This document shows, in pieces, positions 5,696-8,949 of a stretch of DNA of 8,949 nucleotides. How positions within the stretch are numbered: position 1 is the first letter of the stretch; each line of letters starts with the position of its first letter. Position numbers and translations under genes: made by a program. The notes below the pieces were generated by a model that was given only the letters and a program-made list of their open reading frames with translations, had not been told where the DNA came from and did no database searches. This DNA is from SAR324 cluster bacterium (GTDB taxonomy: Bacteria; SAR324; JACQKK01): the NCBI GenBank assembly GCA_027296185.1, contig JAPUJL010000247.1:1-8949 (forward strand), in the 5' to 3' direction.

Positions 5696-5725
5696 GTAAT
5701 ATTAAAAAGACGTTTTATATGACAA
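5696..5725 (-). promoter_or_regulatory. Candidate promoter of the YbjN-like gene in an AT-rich island
   Basis: On the minus strand, TTGTCA (5725-5720, five of six matches) is followed by 18 bases and TATTAC (5701-5696, four of six). An alternative -10, TAATAT, gives a spacing of 15. The start codon lies about 100 bases downstream. The local AT richness supports a promoter, but the exact boxes are uncertain. Confidence 0.38.
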
Positions 5726-5782
5726 GTCGTGTGTTCGGCTGACGGCCCCCGAATTCTGAATTTGGCCACCCGGCCGGCCGCT

Positions 5783-5811
5783 TTGACAAGCGGCGCGCCG
5801 GAGCGTAACCC
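5783..5811 (+). promoter_or_regulatory. Candidate promoter of the LLM oxidoreductase gene
   Basis: A perfect -35 box, TTGACA (5783-5788), is followed by 17 bases and TAACCC (5806-5811), which keeps only the first two bases of the -10 consensus. The ATG is about 90 bases downstream. The -35 match is the strongest in the window, while the poor -10 makes this a modest candidate. Confidence 0.33.
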
Positions 5812-5901
5812 ATACACAACCGATCCGCGGGGGACGGCCTCCAGCCCGGTCACGCCGCGAATTTTCCAGCAATCCCATTTGAGCGCAAGCGGGAGTCATC
5901 C

Positions 5902-6837
5902 ATGCAAATCGGTGTCAACGTGGTCAACCGCGGGGCCCTGGCCCGACCGGAATTCATGGTGCGATTCGTGCGGCGGGCGGAGGAATTGGGCGTCCATTCC
6001 GCCACGGTCACGGATCATATCGTCATTCCCAAGGCCGTCCCGAGCAACTACCCCTACCACCCTCAGGGCGAGTTCCACTGGGAGGAGGCGCGGGAGTATT
6101 ACGAGCCGCTCACTTTGCTCACGTTCCTGGCTGGCCACACGGAGAAGATCCGCCTGGGCGTGAGCGTGCTGATCATCTCCTACCGAAACCCGGTGATCGT
6201 CGCCAAGATGCTGGCCACCATCGATGCGCTGTCCGGTGGGCGGGTGTTCCTGGGCGTCGGCACCGGATGGTGGGAAGACGAATACAAGGCGCTTGGAATT
6301 CCGGGCCACTTCCGCGAGCGAGGCAAACGCACCGACGAATACATCCGCATCTACCGCGAGCTGTGGAGCAACGAGCAGCCGGCCTTCGACGGGGAGTTCT
6401 ACCAGTTCGGCAATATCGAGGTCTCTCCCAAGCCCGTCCAGAAGGGCGGTATTCCCATCTGGATCGGGGGCCATACCAACCGCGCGCTGCGGCGGGCGGC
6501 GGAGCTGGGCGACGCCTGGCATCCCATCGGGCTGCGCCCCCCGGCGGGGCTCGATGCTCAGGAATTGGCGGCCAAGCGGGACCAGTTGGCCGAGTTGGCC
6601 CAGGCCGCCGGGCGCGACCCCAAGAGCATCCCCATCTGCTTCCGCGCGCCGATCATCTTCTCCGACAGCGGCCGCGCGCCGCTGATGGGCAACAGCGGCA
6701 AAATCGTGGAGGACATCAAAGCCTACGAGGCGGTAGGGGTCAGCCACATCACCCTGGATGTGGTGGGCGGTTCCGCGGACGAGGTGTTCGCCAATCTGGA
6801 GCGGATGGGCGAGGAGGTCCTGCCCCAAGTGAGCTGA
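5902..6837 (+). CDS. LLM-class (luciferase-like) F420/FMN-dependent oxidoreductase
   Basis: The complete 311-residue protein is a luciferase-like monooxygenase-superfamily TIM barrel, closest by pattern to the F420-dependent subgroup. Visible hallmarks are RRAEELGVHSATVTDHI (24-40) and the strand at EKIRLGVSVL (81-90). GGRVFLGVGTGWWEDEY (112-128) forms the flavin/phosphate region, followed by RERGKRTDEYI.I...LW (138-155). IPIWIGG (184-190) and ELGDAWHP (201-208) come later. Members move hydride between a flavin-type cofactor (F420 or FMN) and diverse substrates, so the substrate cannot be read from sequence. GGGAG at 5891-5895, six bases before the ATG, supports the start. It is transcribed alone and converges on the haloalkane dehalogenase gene. 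A shared catabolic role with the dehalogenase and CoA-transferase is possible. Whether the cofactor is F420 depends on F420 synthesis genes that are not in this window. Confidence 0.92.
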   Translation: MQIGVNVVNRGALARPEFMVRFVRRAEELGVHSATVTDHIVIPKAVPSNYPYHPQGEFHWEEAREYYEPLTLLTFLAGHTEKIRLGVSVLIISYRNPVIVAKMLATIDALSGGRVFLGVGTGWWEDEYKALGIPGHFRERGKRTDEYIRIYRELWSNEQPAFDGEFYQFGNIEVSPKPVQKGGIPIWIGGHTNRALRRAAELGDAWHPIGLRPPAGLDAQELAAKRDQLAELAQAAGRDPKSIPICFRAPIIFSDSGRAPLMGNSGKIVEDIKAYEAVGVSHITLDVVGGSADEVFANLERMGEEVLPQVS

Positions 6838-6855
6838 AGGTTGCTACCGGCACGA

Positions 6856-6872
6856 GGGGGACGCGGTCCCCC
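6856..6872 (+). terminator. 7-bp perfect hairpin after the LLM gene
   Basis: GGGGGAC (6856-6862) and GTCCCCC (6866-6872) form a perfect stem with a GCG loop, starting 18 bases after the LLM stop codon. Position and stability suit an end-of-transcript hairpin, but no U tract follows. A further stem, GGGCGC/GCGCCC (6912-6926), lies downstream in the same convergent gap. Confidence 0.42.
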
Positions 6873-6963
6873 ATTCGCCCCCTGGCCGCCTATCCCCCTT
6901 GGCATGATGCGGGGCGCCCTGCGCCCGGATCATGGGAACGTTCCGCGGCGCTGCAGCATCCAA

Positions 6964-6980
6964 CGCCCCATCGGGGGGCG
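6964..6980 (-). terminator. Hairpin after the haloalkane dehalogenase gene
   Basis: CGCCCC (6964-6969) and GGGGCG (6975-6980) form a perfect 6-bp stem with a five-base loop, 29 bases beyond the minus-strand stop at 7010. No U tract is present. Confidence 0.3.
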
Positions 6981-7009
6981 CCGGGATTCCCGATCCCCCG
7001 CACGCCGTT

Positions 7010-7897
7010 TCATCCGCGACGGTCGACCTCGGCGAAGAAGGCGCTTACCGCTTGCCCGATGGCGTGGGGCTGATCCTCCTGCACGAAGTGGATGCCCTTG
7101 CCGAGTTCCTTGACCTGGAGCGTGGGGAACCGGGTCTTGCACCAGTCGACCTCCGCTTTCCCGATGATCGCGCCGGGCTCAAAGGCCAGCAGCAGCATGG
7201 GGATGCCCGCCTTGCTCAGCACGTCGCCGTAGCGGTTCACCGCGGCCACCACGTCGGCGGGCTCGCCGGAGAGGGGAATGTCGTTGGGAAAGACATAGGT
7301 CGGCTTGCGGGATTCGGGCTCCTTGAAGGGCGCCCGGTAGACCTCCATCTCGGCGTCGGTCAGCTGGCGCACGATCGAGCCGGGCAGTACCTTTTCCACG
7401 AAGAAGTTCTGATCGCGGATGGTGGGCCAGCCCTTCTCCGAGCGGAACATGCTGAACAGGGTGCGGAACTGCTCGGAGCGGTCCTCCCACTCGATGGGCT
7501 TGATCACCGCCTCCATGAAGGCGATGGCGCTCACTCGCTCCGGGTGGCGCCCGGCGAAGTGGAAGCCGAGGAAGCTGCCCCAGTCGTGAATGACGAACTT
7601 CACGCGCTCCAGGCCCAAGGCCTCGATGAAGCCGTCCAGGTATTCGGCATGGTCGAAGATGCGGTAGGAGATATCCGGCTTGTCCGACTTGCCGAAGCCG
7701 ATCAGGTCCGGGGCGATGCAGCGGCCCTGGCCGCTCAAGTGGGGGATGACGTTCCGCCACAGGTAGGACGAGGTGGGGTTGCCGTGCAGGAGCAGGATCG
7801 GCTCGCCCGACCCTTCCTCGACGTAGTGCATCCGGGAACCCTTCACCTCGACGAAGCGGGATTCGAAAGGAAAATCGGGGGAGATGGTTTCGCTCAT
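7010..7897 (-). CDS. dhaA: Haloalkane dehalogenase (alpha/beta hydrolase)
   Basis: The 295-residue protein matches the DhaA/LinB group (HLD-II) of haloalkane dehalogenases, which hydrolyse carbon-halogen bonds to give an alcohol and halide (EC 3.8.1.5). The full set of functional residues is visible. Asn40 in HGNPTSSYLWRN and Trp106 hold the halide. Asp105 in HDWGSFLGF is the nucleophile. Glu129 in FMEAVIKP is the catalytic acid. His270 in GIHFVQED is the base. DLIGFGKSDKP (64-74), DQNFFVEKVLPG (162-173), YRAPF (187-191) and FPNDIPLSGEP (203-213) follow the DhaA order. Length equals the family norm. GGAG lies nine bases before the ATG. Close relatives include Renilla-type luciferases and dehalogenases with very different substrates, so substrate range cannot be inferred. 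It lies on the same strand as the CoA-transferase but 186 bases downstream, with a repeat-rich gap between, so co-transcription is uncertain. Confidence 0.94.
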   Translation of the reverse strand: MSETISPDFPFESRFVEVKGSRMHYVEEGSGEPILLLHGNPTSSYLWRNVIPHLSGQGRCIAPDLIGFGKSDKPDISYRIFDHAEYLDGFIEALGLERVKFVIHDWGSFLGFHFAGRHPERVSAIAFMEAVIKPIEWEDRSEQFRTLFSMFRSEKGWPTIRDQNFFVEKVLPGSIVRQLTDAEMEVYRAPFKEPESRKPTYVFPNDIPLSGEPADVVAAVNRYGDVLSKAGIPMLLLAFEPGAIIGKAEVDWCKTRFPTLQVKELGKGIHFVQEDQPHAIGQAVSAFFAEVDRRG

Positions 7898-7920
7898 GGC
7901 ATTCGCTCCGAAGTTTCGCT

Positions 7921-8022
7921 CGTAGGGGCGCCTCGCGAGGTGCCCCTACCCAATACTTTCCTTCCCCCGTCATGGGGGGAGAGCCTGCCCTGAAGCAGGG
8001 CCGAAGGGGCAGGGAGGGGGCA
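7921..8022. repeat. Cluster of GC-rich inverted repeats, probably a dispersed intergenic repeat
   Basis: Three stem structures lie in tandem. The first is GTAGGGGC.CCTC (7922-7934) with GAGG.GCCCCTAC (7937-7949), 13 positions with one mismatch. The second is TCCCCC (7963-7968) with GGGGGA (7975-7980). The third is GCCCTG (7987-7992) with CAGGGC (7996-8001), or alternatively CCTGCCC (7984-7990) with GGGCAGG (8007-8013). They fill most of the gap between the CoA-transferase and dehalogenase genes. The composition resembles REP-like or MITE-like intergenic repeats that occur many times in some high-GC genomes. Only one copy is in this window, so multiplicity is inferred. Confidence 0.55.
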
Positions 8023-8083
8023 ACGATCGTGGCGGACGGGTCGCCACTCCCTAGCGATGCGGCGTCAACCCCCGATTCGCCTT

Positions 8084-8949
8084 TTATACCGCCCGCGCCT
8101 CGTGCATGGAGGCGATCTCGTCGGCGCCGAAACCCAGCTCGCCCAGGATGGCATCGGTGTGCTCGCCCAGCAGGGGCGGCCGCTGGCGGATGCCGCCCGG
8201 GCTTTCCGAGAGCCGCACGGGCGTATCGACCAGGGGCGCCGCTTCGGGCAGCCCCGGATACTCGGTCAGCTTGAACAGCTTGCGCGCGGCGGCATGGGGG
8301 TCGTCCAGGGCCTGCTGGGGCGTGCAGACCGGCCCCGCGGGGAGCCGCGCCTCCTCCAGTGCCGCCAGGGCCTGCTCGGTGGTGAGGTTCTCGGCCCAGC
8401 GCTGGGTGCGCTCGCTGATCAGCGTGGAATGCTCCGCGCGGCCTTGGTCGGTCCGCAGCCGCTCGTCCTCCAGCCAGTGAGGCTCGCCCATCAGCTTGGC
8501 CCAGCGCTCGAAGAGCGGCATGCCCACCGAGGCGAGCATGATGTGGCCGTCCTGGGTGCGGAACGTATCCACCGGGCTGGCGTGATAGCCCCGGTTGCCC
8601 TGGGCCTTGCGGTTGAAGTTGCACAGCCGCTGCTCGATCAGGAAGGCGCTCATGAACATGAGGCCGGTGGAATAGAGCGACGCCTCGACGGTCTGGCCGC
8701 GGCCGGTGCGCTCCCGTTCCATCAGGGCGGCCATGGTTCCGAAGGCGGAGAACAGCGCGGTTCCGTAGTCCACGTAGGGCACCTGGGTGCGCGTGGGCTC
8801 GCCCTCCCGGCCGCTGAGATACATCGCCCCGCTCATGGCCTGGGCGATCATGTCGAAGCCCACCCGGTCCCGGTAGGGGCCGTCGGCGCCGAAAGCGGAA
8901 ATCATGGTGAGGATGATGTCCGGCTTGATCGCCTTCAGGCTGTCGTAGT
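8084..8949 (-). CDS. Type III CoA-transferase (CaiB/BaiF family), N-terminus outside the window
   Basis: The visible 287 residues are the C-terminal two thirds of a CaiB/BaiF (Frc-like) CoA-transferase, which moves CoA between carboxylic acids through enzyme-bound thioester and anhydride intermediates. The frame is open to the right edge, where LKAIKPDIIL matches the conserved segment before GADGPYRDRVGFDMIAQAMSG (from the codon at 8890). The catalytic aspartate is most likely the Asp of VPYVDYGTAL (codon 8770-8768). It is followed by the usual ALMERERTGRGQTVEASL. The C-terminus has LPAGPVCTPQQALDDPH and RPPLLGEHTDAILGELGF, both typical of the family. The stop is TAA at 8086-8084. The substrate cannot be determined: the family covers formyl, oxalate, carnitine, succinate and 2-hydroxyacid derivatives. 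It precedes the dehalogenase on the same strand, so a pathway link is plausible but not shown. An internal Met at 8905 is not the true start. Confidence 0.94.
   Translation of the reverse strand, partial: YDSLKAIKPDIILTMISAFGADGPYRDRVGFDMIAQAMSGAMYLSGREGEPTRTQVPYVDYGTALFSAFGTMAALMERERTGRGQTVEASLYSTGLMFMSAFLIEQRLCNFNRKAQGNRGYHASPVDTFRTQDGHIMLASVGMPLFERWAKLMGEPHWLEDERLRTDQGRAEHSTLISERTQRWAENLTTEQALAALEEARLPAGPVCTPQQALDDPHAAARKLFKLTEYPGLPEAAPLVDTPVRLSESPGGIRQRPPLLGEHTDAILGELGFGADEIASMHEARAV

Larger units (their letters stand above)
5596..5901. other. 306-base divergent intergenic region
   Basis: This region lies between the YbjN-like gene (leftward) and the LLM oxidoreductase gene (rightward). 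It contains a sharply AT-rich island at about 5695-5725 in otherwise GC-rich DNA, with a leftward promoter candidate. It also holds a perfect TTGACA at 5783-5788 with a weak rightward -10. No open frame with a ribosome site is visible. Confidence 0.5.

Noticed and set aside
6935..6944. Perfect palindrome GGAACGTTCC
   Set aside because: It lies in a gap between convergent genes with no promoter nearby, so a regulatory role is unsupported. A 10-bp palindrome can occur by chance.
7921..8022. CRISPR array
   Set aside because: The stems are not regularly spaced direct repeats with unique spacers, and no cas gene is present.
7179..8624. 481-codon open frame on the minus strand spanning the dehalogenase, the gap and the CoA-transferase
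   Set aside because: It overlaps two genes with complete catalytic motifs in another frame of the same strand, and its composition (Arg, Ala, Gly, Pro) is typical of a shadow frame.

Overview
This is a high-GC window from a Gram-negative bacterium. The evidence is a Sec-type signal peptide on a secreted protein, a membrane-anchored SPOR-domain protein, a FliN-type flagellar switch protein, and canonical Shine-Dalgarno sequences. The gene set (F420/FMN luciferase-like oxidoreductase, type III CoA-transferase, haloalkane dehalogenase, DUF3179) would suit a high-GC proteobacterium or a deep environmental lineage such as Tectomicrobia, Rokubacteria or NC10. I cannot fix the phylum from sequence alone. 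No rRNA, tRNA, CRISPR array or complete insertion sequence is visible.

Layout from left to right: the 3' part of an unrecognised gene (2-745, +); a serine-recombinase-fold protein with its catalytic serine replaced (955-1656, +), behind a candidate promoter and a small palindrome; a 313-base gap; a secreted DUF3179 protein (1970-3112, +); an inner-membrane SPOR protein (3308-4060, -); a 363-base divergent gap with a sigma54-like promoter; an isolated FliN-like protein (4424-4840, +); a YbjN/type III chaperone-like protein (5077-5595, -); a 306-base divergent gap; an LLM-class oxidoreductase (5902-6837, +); a haloalkane dehalogenase (7010-7897, -); a patch of GC-rich inverted repeats (7921-8022); and a type III CoA-transferase running off the right edge (8084-8949, -).

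Only about 78% of the window is coding, gaps run from about 170 to 360 bases, and strands alternate, so most genes look monocistronic. Two loose themes appear. The left and centre hold cell-envelope and motility functions (SPOR, FliN, possible secretion chaperone) plus the unusual recombinase. The right end holds enzymes of small-molecule metabolism (oxidoreductase, dehalogenase, CoA-transferase) that could act on organohalogens or other carbon compounds, though no shared pathway is proven.

The most notable observation is the recombinase. It keeps the overall fold and several active-site arginines, but has lost the nucleophilic serine, the arginine two residues before it and the arginine after the long-helix glutamate, which suggests a DNA-binding protein that no longer cuts DNA. 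Second is an orphan FliN preceded by a well-spaced -24/-12 promoter. I found no convincing complete new multi-gene system.
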